Assembly: GCF_002105155.1 (NCBI RefSeq)
Contig: NW_019029007.1
Span: forward strand, 372,001-436,000
DNA: 64,000 nucleotides
Source of the DNA: Lobosporangium transversale
Taxonomy: Eukaryota; Mortierellomycota; Mortierellomycetes; Mortierellales; Mortierellaceae
Reading direction: 5' to 3'
The notes below the pieces were generated by a model that worked only from the letters and a program-made list of their open reading frames with translations, did no database searches and was not told the origin of the DNA. Positions 12,801 to 23,943 of the stretch are shown here, in pieces; positions within the stretch are counted from its first letter, which is position 1; every line of letters starts with the position of its first letter. Position numbers and translations under genes: made by a program.

Positions 12801-14545
12801 TTAAAACCAACAATATTCAATCTCATCATCTTCACCAATATCATCTCTTCATCAAACTGTCCCTGCTCGACAGCAACAGGTCCTGAAATCCTTTTCCTGC
12901 GTCCTTCTAGTTCCGCCACCGCCTAACGCAGACAGGGCTGTTATTATTATTCGTTTTCCGCTTCGGTTTGTGTTGAACTGTATCTCCATTTGAGCCTCAG
13001 TCTGCTCCTCTACACTCTTAGGATGGTAGTGAATGGTACAAGAAGTAGATACTGTAGCAGAACGTTTCTTACTGTAGTTGCATCCACATCTGCTGGAGTT
13101 GTAAACGAAGAATGCAGAGGCGATGGTGGAGCAGAGGAAGCGGAGTGGTTAGGTGAAGTTCTGGCGTTCTCTGGGTCCATTCCTTTTTCAAAAGCAATCC
13201 CTGTTCCTTCTTTGCTTTGGCTGCCTCGGAACAGCCTTCTTGTGCTCTTGCTCTTCAGCTGCAAGGATTGATGCCATGGTCTGTAGCGCATGCCTCGACG
13301 TACTGATACCTTCCAAGAGTAGCCTCGTCTAGGTGGGACAAATAACTTCGACTTCTTCTTCGTCGTCATCCTCAGTCTCTGATCGCCCGTACCTTCAAAA
13401 TCCTGAGGAGCCCTGCCATATGCTCGGGGCCAAGGTCATTGCTGATGCGGATGGCAAGAAGTTCTTCCATGGGCGCTTGTTGAGATTCTCTACTACGGAC
13501 CTTTGTGGCATCTGTTGAGTCACTTGGTCTTGTAAAGTGTCAACAGTAGCAGGGGACATGACATGGGCAGCATTTGAGTCCCTGTCATCTAAGAAAAGAC
13601 TTTGGCTATTGGAATTCCTAGTCAATCGGAGGCCAGCTGATATCAACAACAATAGACTCTTCGCTGTTCAATTCGTCCTCCATATCGCCTTCATCTCATC
13701 GTCTCCTTCATCATCGGAAGAGCTGGCTTCACTTAGGTCCGATCCAAGTCGGAATCAGAGCTAGAGAGATCATCATCATGTTCTGTAATCGTACAAGTTG
13801 GCGAGCGCAAGGTCTTCATAATCGTTGAAATTGGTGGGCATACTAGGGCTCACAAGCTCTAGAGATGGGACCGTAGGTGCCATCGAATTGGGCCCAAAAT
13901 CAAATCAGCAACGTTGACAGTCTCAGGCACTGCAAAGTTGGATGGTCCCAGGTCAAAGACAAATTCATTCATAAGCCTGATCAGCTGGAAAGTCTGTGGC
14001 GACATTGGTAGCGCCTGTGGTGGTATCCACATACTATCTGGCTCAAATCCAAAAGGAAGAGCTGCTAGATCGGAAGTAAAATCCTGAGAATCCATCCAGT
14101 GCTGTTTATGAATAAAATAATAATAATATATTATTTATTATTATTATTATTATTATTTAAAAAAAATAGATGATCAAAACTTTGCTTTTGTTTTGTAACA
14201 AGGGCAACATATGTGCTTCTTACGCGAATAGATTCAACTCATCATTAACTGCCAGTCTTCCCAGGCTTTGGATTGAAGTCCAGAGACAAGAAAGTCTGAA
14301 ATGGAAAACGACCCAGTGGATGATTGGAGCTGGTGAGCTTGAGCTTGAACAGCATTCTGGGCTAAAAGGGCATTGGTATCAATTGCAAGTTGGTTCAAAG
14401 CCTCGACCTGAGCGGGTTCTTGAGGTTGGTAGAAGGACGCGCTGATTCAGTAGCCTCTACAAGAGTAATTCTATGGATTCATTCGAGTAGGGGTGGGTTA
14501 GGAAGTTGAGCAAGACTCGAGTTTCTTTGATACTGTGTTATGGAG
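12801..14545 (-). CDS. NET-domain (bromodomain extra-terminal) transcription regulator
   Basis: The C-terminal half holds an extra-terminal (NET) domain, the protein-interaction module at the end of BET proteins such as Bdf1/BRD4. Reading minus-strand frames in turn gives APMEELLAIRISNDLGPEHM then AGLLRILK (13475-13400), an acidic linker DEDDDEEEVEV (about 13385-13350) and LDEATLGR followed by YQYVEAC (13330-13290). This matches the family order: helix with Leu-Gly/Pro-Glu-x-hydrophobic, acidic strand, then the Leu-x-x-Leu helix. Before it are Gln/Ala-rich sequence (14440-14240, LNQLAIDTNALLAQNAV), a hydrophobic-acidic exon (14095-13900, starting after an intron with TTA repeats) and a Ser/Asp cluster (13790-13690). 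After it comes a Lys/Glu coil and an acidic tail whose likely stop is at 12801. At least six frame changes are needed, so limits are rough. I see no bromodomain upstream. Confidence 0.72.
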
Positions 14546-15011
14546 TAGTATGAAGTGTATAGTGTACATGTGGCATGTATATGAGCATGTTAGTAAGAAT
14601 TGACTTTTCCCAAGCCCATGTCTCAACCTTAGTCCCAATATTTCATTATCAAGCATGAGCGCATCTTTTCTATTTTCCTTTTTTTTTCCCACAGGACAAA
14701 TGCTACGATTCAATGAGACAGCAAGCGTCAATTGGATGCTCTTTTTGGTATAGTTTGGCAAGTAAAAGTGTGTTGTTTGTAGTGTAAATGTCGGTTAGAT
14801 CGTGTGGTGTACACCATCCATGAGATAAAGAAATACGGTGCTCATGTGAGATTGATAATCAGATCAAAGCAACTTTTTTTGTTTCTTGCTACCCTCCCTT
14901 TTATGCAAAAATGCTTTCTGCAAATAAAACAAATAAAATATAATGCACCAGATTTGAGGTGCCCGCGCTCTCCACTCTGCAGATTAAGCATAGCAGAATG
15001 CAAGTATGGAC

Positions 15012-15047
<36 letters not shown>

Positions 15048-16237
15048 GGCTCCAATGTGGTTGCAATTATCGTATCCGAGGTTTTTCTTCACTGAAACAT
15101 ATCAGACAGGTTAGAAAACAATAAGGAAGTCACCAAAGAACCACAACAGTGTTGGCATAAACTTTGGATAGAAAAGCGAAGGAAGTAGGGAGCAATAATA
15201 AAGTTGAGTACAGTTTGAGGGTGGTGTTCTGCTGAGAAGCAATGGCCGAGTAAAAAGACGTGAAACGAAGAATGGATCAGAAGAACAATGACTTACCCAC
15301 CCATCGCCACAAAAGAAATGGAATTGTGTGTTGAACAGAAATGGAGAATAATGCAATCAGACTAAACTGTGGAGGAATTGTGCTTTGTTTAATGGTTTTA
15401 GTTGTGAATTAATGATATGATATGGGAAGGGACTCCTTCTCGCTTCATGGAACGCTTTTTTTTTTTTTTAAAGAAAAAGTTTCGTGAAGGAGCTCTTCTT
15501 CGCGTAAATGTCTCCCAATGCCTGGATGCTCTGCAAACACAGGTTAATGGTGCTACGGAAGGGATGGAGAGGAAAAGAGGAGGAAGAAAGAAAAAAAAAA
15601 AAAAAAAAAATGCTGCATATTTGATGATGGTCTTCAAAACAAACAGTCCCAATGTCCCAGCCACTAATGAAGGACCGATCACATTTAATTAACCAGGTAC
15701 TCCTTCTGCTTTAACAAGATCTCCTTACTTCTTGAATGGATTGATCCTGAAAACCTTGTAGCCTTGATCAGATAATTATGTGTTTGTGTTCTTATGGCTA
15801 TGTTGATAGTTAGCTGTGCCTGTGCTTGTGCCTATGCTTGTGGTAGATTAAGTGTGGCTAATGAAGAAATAACAAATATGCTGAGCATGTCAAGAAACAT
15901 TTTAAACTTTTTCATTCATGCCTTTTCCGTTATAATTATATTATGCTGCAGGGTTTATCTGGAGGACAAATTCTAGCAAAATATGATAGCGGGCAGAGAG
16001 AGCATCGATTGATCCAGACCATGCATTGGGCTGCGACAACATCAAGATGGGGTCACATTGTGAGACACGTCCAAAAAATTTCGTCGTTCCCAACTTCCCA
16101 CCCCACCGTTTCCCTCCATTACAACGTTGTCTCATCCTCTTGTTTCTTTCATTCCTTACTATTACCCGTATACTCCATTCCATCCTTGCATTACCTCTTT
16201 ACTAATTTACTCCAACCAGCTTGGTAGCGACTCCAAT
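14546..16237. other. Gap with possible small exons, no gene assigned
   Basis: Contains A runs at 15015-15044 and 15591-15610. A minus-strand piece starting near 15682 reads IGPSLVAGTLGLFVLKTIIK, one likely membrane helix, loosely like small ATP synthase accessory subunits. Downstream, at about 15540-15480, an exon-like piece follows a cag acceptor. Neither is enough to define a gene. The last few hundred bases should hold the promoter of the stress-protein gene. Confidence 0.3.
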
Positions 16238-18298
16238 ATGATTATTTCTACGCCAAAGATAGATGACATGAGCGATTGTAATACGCTCACCATGAATAAC
16301 ACTATTGCTAATGCCCAGATAACCGCAGCCTTTACTTACCCAAAAGCAAACAATCCTCGTCATTCCACTTCATCAAATACAACATCACTTGATATCGACA
16401 ATTCTGCTGAGCCCCATCAAATCCAAAGCCAGAGCAAGAATCAGCAGAAAAGATCTTCTTCTGTGGACGGTTATGTCTCTCGAGTTGGCTTTGATACACT
16501 TGGCTGTGACGATACTTCAGAATACGCGTTTACGCTTCAGGCAAAGACTGATAGCTGGAAGAGAGGCAAGCATAGTAGAACATTCCTTGTTGGAACCGAC
16601 TTGAATGAGTATTCGGCTCATGCTTTGCAGTGGGTCATGGAGAACATGGTTGAAGACGGTGATGAGGTAAAAGTTTTTAGAGTTCTTTACCTTGCAATAT
16701 GAGACAATCTGACATAAAAAGTTCGAGAAATCATTGTTCCGATCGTTCTTCTAACACAAGAGGGTTATGGAATGTTTGGTCCATCTTACTTGAGCCAGAC
16801 AGCATTTGTACTTTATTCTATGGACACTTCTCAATCTTTTACACATGCATACTGTTTGTACAAGTCGAAAAACTAGCTCAATCCTCCATATCGATCTCAC
16901 ACACGAAGCTGACGTGCCTTCCTCTGTTCTATTGCATCATTCAGATAGTTGCCCTTCGAGTCGTCCCTGTGGAACTGAGAGATTCCTGTAAGTTTATTTT
17001 TGGGTTGAACATTGTCCTCGAGGACGACTTGTTCGAAACGAAAAGGCGTCATAAGGCAACAATTGATTATTACATAAACCGGCGCATATAAGAATACAAA
17101 AATGCATTGCCAAGATAACAAATACATCTGTTCGAATCATTTTTAATGAATCAGCTCGTTCTTAACATACGTCTTGGCCCTTCATCGATACTTTTCTAGT
17201 GTCAAAAACACGTATCCCTTCCTTCCAAGGTCAGGAAAGTGCAGCTCGTGAAGAAGCTAACAAACTTATGGCCTCGATCCGCGAGCAGAATCTGTCTGGG
17301 AGAGAACTTAGTATCGTTGTTGAATGCATGGTTGGCAATGTCCGTGATACCATTCAATACATGGTAAGGACCCAATAAGTATATTTACCATTGAGGAATC
17401 AACATATTACAATATGTCAAGCATTAACACTGCATTGAAAAAAAAAAAAAAAAAAAAAAAAAAAAGATCAAGTTGTACCAACCAGACATGTTAGTAGTCG
17501 GGACGAGAGGCCGCAATCCAGTCAAAGGATTTTTACTAGGTTCAGTGTCACGATACTGTTTACACCATTCTCCCGTCCCTGTCGTCGTTGTTCGTCCAGA
17601 GCGCAAGCTGACAAAGTCAAAAAACAAATCTAAAGGGATATTCCGGCGCCGTTCATCTCTCCTTCCAATCGAAAAGCTTGACTACCAACCTCATTTTGCT
17701 CAACCCGTGCACATGTCCGCCTCTGATTTTGATTTGAGAAGCATGCAAACATACACCAGTAGTAACGGCATTTTGTCTTCTCAGAGTGCTCTTTTCCAAG
17801 TGCCACCATTCACGCAGGCGTAAAGTTCCCGGGACGGACTAGTCCTAGTGAGAAATGAGACCACTTTCGTCTCTATTTTTGCCGAACAATACACCTACGA
17901 CCATGGCTGAAGCAACATCTGCACTTCCTGCAGAATCCGCCATCTCATCTCCCTCTTCAATAGCATCCGCGCCAGTATCAGTAGCACCAACAGCATCGGC
18001 GGCATCCACAGCAATACCAGGAGGTGAAGCTTCGCCCGCATCTTCTACTCGATCTTCAATTACGCTTTTACCATCTCAAATCCGGTCATCTGCTGCTCCA
18101 CCACCGGAAGGCACGCTCAAAATGAAGAAGAGTTTAACTGTTGATGGTACAGGCAAAGGAAATGGAGGCAAGCACAACAGACGTTCGTCTGGTGGGATCC
18201 TGTCTGGATCTTCGTTGTTTGGACCACTGTTAGGGAAAAACGGTGATGGTAGCGGAGGAGGATTCCTTAAAGGGAAGAGGTTTTCCCATAGCGGATAA
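16238..18298 (+). CDS. Universal stress protein (UspA) family protein
   Basis: A nucleotide-binding Rossmann-like USP domain inside a longer fungal protein. The Ser/Asn-rich N-terminus (from 16238) is followed by the first strand [19 protein letters not shown] (near 16575-16630). After an intron starting near 16667 come [13 protein letters not shown] (16950-16987), an exon with [17 protein letters not shown] and VRDTIQYM (17220-17362), and, after a long A run, [19 protein letters not shown] (17488-17545). The last piece has the G-x2-G-x9-G-S/T signature of ATP-binding USP proteins, so this one probably binds ATP. The tail is basic, then Ser/Ala/Pro-rich, continuing through a frame change near 17822-17860 to the stop at 18296-18298. 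The 17362-17465 intron ends in AAG, not CAG or TAG. The role in stress is inferred from the family only. Confidence 0.88.
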
Positions 18299-19928
18299 AC
18301 ATTTTATGAATAAATATACTGTTGTATTTTATCACATACATGTTCAACCAACTGCAAATAACATAGTCTCGGCTAAATGACTCTACAGTTTTTCCCCGAA
18401 CAATTCAGATCCTTTCCAATTTCCAGTAGGGCCTATAAATTGGTGATAGATATACAAAGTTAAAGGAAGGGCATCTGTGTACATGACCGCTGTGTCAGAG
18501 TGTCTGTGTGACAAAGCCTTGTTATTCAATATCCCAATTGACCTATTTGAGTGCCATTCCTGTTACAGCACCTTCAATGCCGAATTAAAATAAAATAGTG
18601 TGTTCAGGTTAGAGGTTTGCTATTGGTTAATATCATAGATCCGAATAGAGATTGTGGTAAATTTATTCTCAGTCATATTGTATCGTTGATAATCATGTTC
18701 CTGCATAGCGATTAAAGAAAGAAATCTGGCCTTCTCGATGGGATCTTCATCAAGTGGAACCGAAAATACAACATATAAGGAAATGCCTCCATCAAACAAC
18801 AAATTGATGATGTTCAGAGGGGAGGGAAATACGACCGATGAGCTCGTTCACAAAAGGATGGAGAATATTTGCTTGTATCTCCACAGCTTCCATACATTGA
18901 ATTTTAAAAGTCTACTACAGGACTCTCCTCCCCTAATTAATTTTGAGGATCTTGCGAGCCAGATTTTTGATAATGATTCAAATAGCATGATTGACATGAG
19001 CAGTGATACTTTTGATAATGATGAAATCTGTTCAACTAACGAAGGTAAAAAGGTCGTTCATTGGTAGTAGACACTCTGTTTTTGTTCTTTAATTGCTCCG
19101 CAAGCTCTTTGTCAGAGAGTTTAGTTTGACTTGGAGTTAATGGATATTGAAAACAGTTGCTTCATCATTTAATCCGATCCAGAGGAGAATGGTACAATAT
19201 ACGAAGGACTTCAGAAAACGTATGAATATAAGCTATATTGGACTCAATTTTTAGGTTGGTATCAGCACAGACTCATCCGTGGCAGTAGCGAAGTCGCTTT
19301 CTCTGAGTTATTCCAGTTCTTCGTATAACTCGCACCAAAAGTAAAAAAAATATTTTTTTCGCCTTTTGCGTTAAAAGCGACCTTTTCGGCTACTACAGCG
19401 CAATCGAAGATAACAACGAAAAAGGATCTCCCAATTACCAATGAGGTGCCACAATATCTATTCAAATAGAGGCTATTGGGAGCTCCTATCCCGTGTATGT
19501 GACTTTTTGCAGAGAGTCAAGCTTGTCACTCTTTTTGGTTAGTCCTTTCAATTATAGAATTTTGTTAAGTAAACCATTTATATTTGAAAGAGCCTAGCCA
19601 AAAAGAGCGACAAGCTTGACCCTCTGCTTTTTTGGATACTCCTTACACGTGACACCCTACAAATATAAATAAAGCAATCGCTGTGCGCTGCACTTATCAT
19701 TTATCATAAAGGTGGATGATCTGATGCATGATTGTTCATTACCTTTTTTCTCTTTCTTCTTTTTCTTTTTTTTTATTTTAATTAATTCGTATTATTTGTA
19801 TAATCTACTGTCTATCTGAGAAACATTTAAGAATAAATCAAAAAAGAAAAAAAAAAAAAAAAAAAAAAAGGCGGATTCATTAACGCAACAAAAAAAAAGA
19901 AATCACATCTCACACATCACATCCTGTC
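18299..19928. other. Intergenic with an unassigned reading-frame stretch
   Basis: A 109-codon plus-strand frame at 18738-19067 has an acidic C-terminal half (NFEDLASQIFDNDSNSM), while the minus strand of the same stretch also reads protein-like (VPLDEDPIEKARFLSLIAM near 18760-18700). I cannot decide the strand or recognise a family; it may be a gene relic. A foldback repeat lies at 19509-19627 and a CACGTGAC motif at 19646-19653. The last 280 bases should include the TFIIF alpha promoter. Confidence 0.3.
19509..19627. repeat. 119 bp foldback (inverted-repeat) element
   Basis: Two arms of roughly 45-50 bp face each other across a short AT-rich centre. The outer 34 bases of each arm (from GCAGAG inward, through TCAAGCTTGTC and CTCTTTTTGG) differ at only three positions, all transitions. 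Similarity continues inward with CTTTCAA in both arms. There is no reading frame. The form fits a small non-autonomous foldback/MITE-like element or a strong hairpin in the upstream region of TFIIF alpha. I see no clear target-site duplication and no second copy in the window. Confidence 0.75.
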
Positions 19929-22289
19929 ATGTCCTTTTTACGCTCACGTCCACCTATTCAGACCAATCGTGCACAGCAGCGCAGAGCCCTCGGGGCAGGC
20001 ACAGGCGTCGGTACTGGCCCTACTATTAAGCGAAAGATTGAAAAGCCTGCGCCCCAGGCAATACCTGAGAATCATACGGACTATAAGCTGGTTTCAACCT
20101 CACGAGATGTCTTGCATCATGTTATGCGTTTTCATGGAACAAAAGAAGTGGACCCATCTACATTCACTGCACCTGTCAAGTTGCAACGCAAGCGAAATGA
20201 GACCAACCATTACTATCGCGGATATAACTATCAAAACAAATACAATAACCAAAATAATAAGACAGGCGATGACAAGAAGGATGGCGCCACCACAGGGGCA
20301 GGAGGTGGCGCTAACGGAGGTACCCCTGGGGCACCATCAACAGGCCCAACAACAGGAGCAGACACATCCTTGATTGCACCCTATAGCGGAGCGGTGTCAG
20401 GAATAAACAGATGTTGTTTAAGAAGCGGACGAGACAGATTTATATTGCTAATGAAGAAGAACGGAAGAAAAAGGAGATTGAAGCTGCACCTTGGGTCATT
20501 GAGGACTATGATAGTAAAAACAACTGGACCGGCCAACTCGAAGGAGGCCAACACGCAAACTATGTCCTGTTTGTGTTTTCAGATGACGGTTTTAAAGTCG
20601 TACCTGCTGATAAGTGGTACAAATTCTCTCCAAAGATTCCATATACAACCCTTACTGCCGAGGAGGCTGAAGAGCAGGTAGAGTAAAATGAATGTGTTTA
20701 GGCACATTGCATGCACTGGAAACTTGTTTCCCTACTGTTCTTATTCAATTTTTTTCTTTTTCTCGAACGTATAGTATCAAAAGTCACAGAAGCAGAACAA
20801 TAACATCCGATGGCTTATGAGATCCAAGAACAAGACAAAAGCAGAAGACGGCGAGGAAGGCGTTGAAGAGGATGCGGGACATGAACAATTGATGACTGTT
20901 GATCATGAGGATGACGTTGGATACGACGAAGATGAGGCTAAGGAACGAAAGAAAAAACGCGGAAAACATGGTGATGTGGATGAAATGGACTTTGATGAAG
21001 TCTGGCAAGATGACGAAGAGATGCCAGCCGAGATGCCAGGATTTGAAGATGACGCCAAGGACGATGTAAGTGAGCGAAAAAAAAAAATGATAATAATAAT
21101 CATGGACAACACGTCTAGATAGTTGACATTGGAGGCGCTGTCTGGGACTACATTTATCATGCGCTGACTTTTTTTTTTTTTGTTGCTCCATTCATCTTTG
21201 GAAACACTTTGGAATTGCCTCAGTCCCGGAGAAACCAAGGGCCATCTATGGATTCTGATGAAGATGAGGATGAAGAGGATGATAGGGGTCGTTTGACCGA
21301 AACTGGAAAAGCGGTTAAAAAAGCTCTTTTGAAATTGCAAAAGAACAAGGTCTATGCAAGTGATGATGACAAAGATCCATATGCGAGTGTAAGTTCTTAA
21401 ACACATGACATTATTTGTTTCTTTCTGTAAAAAAAAAAAAAAAAAAAAAAAAAACTCATTCGATGCGAATCTTTATTTTTTGATCGACCTAGGATAAAGA
21501 TTCGTCCGATTCTGACTTAGATGAGGTTGATAAAGAGAAAGAAATGAAGAAGGAGGACGAGTCGAATCCTTTATCACAAGAGACAGCTAAACAAAAGGGC
21601 AAGGGCAAAGCCAATGCTAAGGCGCCATTGATTGCCAAGAAGGCGAACGCTGCCAAAGCTGCCACACCCAATAAACCCGTCACTGCCAAGGCGGTCAAGA
21701 CTAAAGTACCCATGCCGACGCCCCGGAATGTCAATGCGAGCGCCAATGGTAAACCATCAAGCTCACAGTCAAGACTGGGGCTTTATCTTCTCAAAGTCCA
21801 AAACTGCCTAGCAACGGCATTGCATCCTCCCCTGCTGCGGCTGGGGTAGTTGAGAAGAAGCGTAAGAAAATGGGCGATGCTAACGAAGCGGCAGATGATG
21901 GCCCAAGTAGAAAGCAGCCTCGATCTAATGAGCTGGCACCATCAGCACCATCATCAAGTGCTAATGCTCCTGCAGATACTGGAGCACCTGGAGATGGTAA
22001 ACGTATTCTTCTTTTATTACGTTTTTTTATTTGTATTTTGCCTTTATGATGAACTTCCTTAATGAACATAGAACTTTTTTTTTGTGATCAAATAGATTCA
22101 ATGCTTATTACAGAGGCAGAAGTGATAGCGCTACTCAAGAGTCGACCACAGGTGACCACCCGCGACTTGATTGTGGACTTGAAGAAGAAGCTGCGGAAGG
22201 AACCTCGTAACAAAAATATCCTTGCTGCTATTGTTAAGAAAGTAGCAACACCTCATGACGGCATTCTGGTGCTGAAGGAAGGCTTGTAA
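19929..22289 (+). CDS. TFIIF subunit alpha (Tfg1/RAP74)
   Basis: Large subunit of the general transcription factor that escorts RNA polymerase II to promoters. From the start at 19929: a basic N-terminus, then the conserved dimerisation domain. IPENHTDYKLVSTSRDVLHH and VMRFHG lie at 20060-20140, an Asn/Gly-rich insert follows, then MLFKKRTRQIYIANEEERKK (20411-20470), WVIEDYDSKNNWTGQLEGGQ (20490-20550) and VLFVFSDDGFKVVPADKWY (20564-20620). Acidic, Lys-rich linker exons occupy 20776-21390 (with EMDFDEVWQDDEEMPAEMP) and 21493-21990. The end is a winged-helix domain (22096-22289, ITEAEVIALLKSRPQVTTRD), the RAP74 C-terminal domain that binds the Fcp1 phosphatase in other eukaryotes. A frame change near 20395-20410 and another near 21785-21850 are needed. 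Introns start near 20677, 21067, 21389 and 21995. Family assignment is secure. Confidence 0.93.
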
Positions 22290-22415
22290 AAAAAAAATAG
22301 CCTGTTGCTGCCTCTATTTTATGCAGGACATTTGTGTTGGAGAGATTAGACTTGTTCTTTTATTAGTTACTTTGAAGTCTTCTCCACTTTCTTATTGTAA
22401 AAATAAAGACGACGG

Positions 22416-22470
22416 TTGTTTGTTGCACAAACAATCTTCCAACAGAATTGCTATGAAGAGCAATTCTGTT
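22416..22470. repeat. Two adjacent perfect hairpins downstream of TFIIF alpha
   Basis: The first hairpin has 8 bp arms (TTGTTTGT / ACAAACAA) and a 3-base loop (22416-22434). The second has 12 bp arms (AACAGAATTGCT / AGCAATTCTGTT) and a 6-base loop (22441-22470). They begin about 127 bp after the TFIIF alpha stop, so they could be in its 3' UTR and affect 3'-end formation or stability. Function is not shown. Confidence 0.7.
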
Positions 22471-22902
22471 TATTAGCATTTCACTTGACTTGATCAACAA
22501 TTGAACTGTACACAAAAACAAACACTCGAGAGCACTTTGTGAAGCGCATGCCATTTTTCATGTCTACACTTTATTAAAAAATAAGCATTCGGCGGGCAAA
22601 TTGAAAGAGGCATATTCATGTTTCTCTCTTTTTGATTTCCTGAAAATCCTTTTTTTTTTTTTCCTCTTCTCCCCACCTTACTCTTCATCCTACTCTTCAT
22701 TTCTTTTTTTTCTTTTCTTTCATTCTTTATCATAACGCTCTCGCTTGCAAGTGCTTAACGATCCCCTTCCTGCCCAACACCACACTCCCCATTGATTTGT
22801 TTCCTCATCCTATCACTTATTCATCCGTCCTTCTTCATCTCCAATCCTTCTGTCGATCTACTAATAATTTTTTTTTCCTCCACACTTTTTTGCTTAAAGT
22901 CA

Positions 22903-23798
22903 ATGTCGATGTCAAACACTATCAGAATTATGCTAATCCTTGCCGGTATAATTGCATGTTTCCAACCACTGGCACTGGTCCTGGCTCAAACTCAGTCAGC
23001 AGTTCCGACTAGGGGTGCTCCTCTACCACCCTCAAATCAGAACACACCAGGATTGGCTGTCGTCCCGTCTAACGGAATGGCCATTTATCAAGAGTCAATC
23101 GTGTATATTTCGGCTGTGATTGGGGGAAGGCCTATCAGTAAGCCTCATTTCTCATTGTCTTTCGTTTTTCTTTCTTTTTTTGTTTATTACTTGACTAATC
23201 CTTTATTTTTGTGTTGTACCAGGCTCTGCCTATATCTCGATTTCTAAGGCAGAGAGTTCCTCCAATACCACCATTGCCGATATTAAAGGTCTATCTATAA
23301 GACGCTTGGTTCAATCCTGGAATGTCACCGCTGCTGACTATCCTATTGGTGATTACTACGTACGTTTTTCATGTGTGTTATTTTTCAGCAAACATTGGAT
23401 CTTTCGTAGTAGAGCCCTCTAATTAACTCCTTGATTCTTTTTTCTTTCTTTCATATCATCTAGCTACAATTGATTGTTACACCTAATACAACCAGCATTA
23501 TTCCCCCTCTAGTGGTGTCGACAACAGGAACACCCGTCCCGACCTCAACTGCGCGTCCGGCTCTTCCTACGACTCTACCGAGCATTTATTACTGGCGGGC
23601 TTGGTTAGTATTCAGGCTCCTCTTGAAAAGAAGGGATCATCCAGCTCTGCTGCAGCTCTTGTGACCTTTGGTAGCAGCACCGGCGCTGGCGCTGGCGTTA
23701 TAGGATCTTTGAATATGCGTGCTGGATTAATGGCTATCCTTCAAAAGATGAGCATTGCCTTAGGAGCGCTAGCACTCGGATGTATCATCACTCTTTGA
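22903..23798 (+). CDS. Secreted Ser/Thr-rich, probably GPI-anchored protein
   Basis: The start at 22903 gives a clear signal peptide (IMLILAGIIACFQPLALVLA, residues about 9-28). The mature part continues through YQESIVYISAVIGGRPI, an intron from about 23138, ISISKAESSSNTTIADIKG and WNVTAADYPIGDYY (23235-23360), a second intron, then LQLIVTPNTTSIIPPLVVS and a Thr/Pro stretch. After a frame change near 23600 the chain is Ser/Ala/Gly-rich and ends in a hydrophobic tail (IALGALALGCIITL, stop 23796-23798), as in GPI-anchored proteins. The Trp...Gly-Asp-Tyr-Tyr strand pattern resembles the N-terminal module of Kre9/Knh1 and related Ser/Thr-rich anchored proteins of the fungal wall. That resemblance is moderate; the secretion and anchor signals are what the sequence shows best. 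Confidence 0.68.
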
Positions 23799-23943
23799 TT
23801 TTCTTTGGTGACCAAGAACAGAAGGAACAATCTTATGAAGAATAGTACAAAAATAAAAATATAATACTTTATAGACAAGGCAGACATAGGTTGCTTTTTC
23901 AAACTACTAAATAGATTAGGTGTATGTATTGCGAAAACATCTC

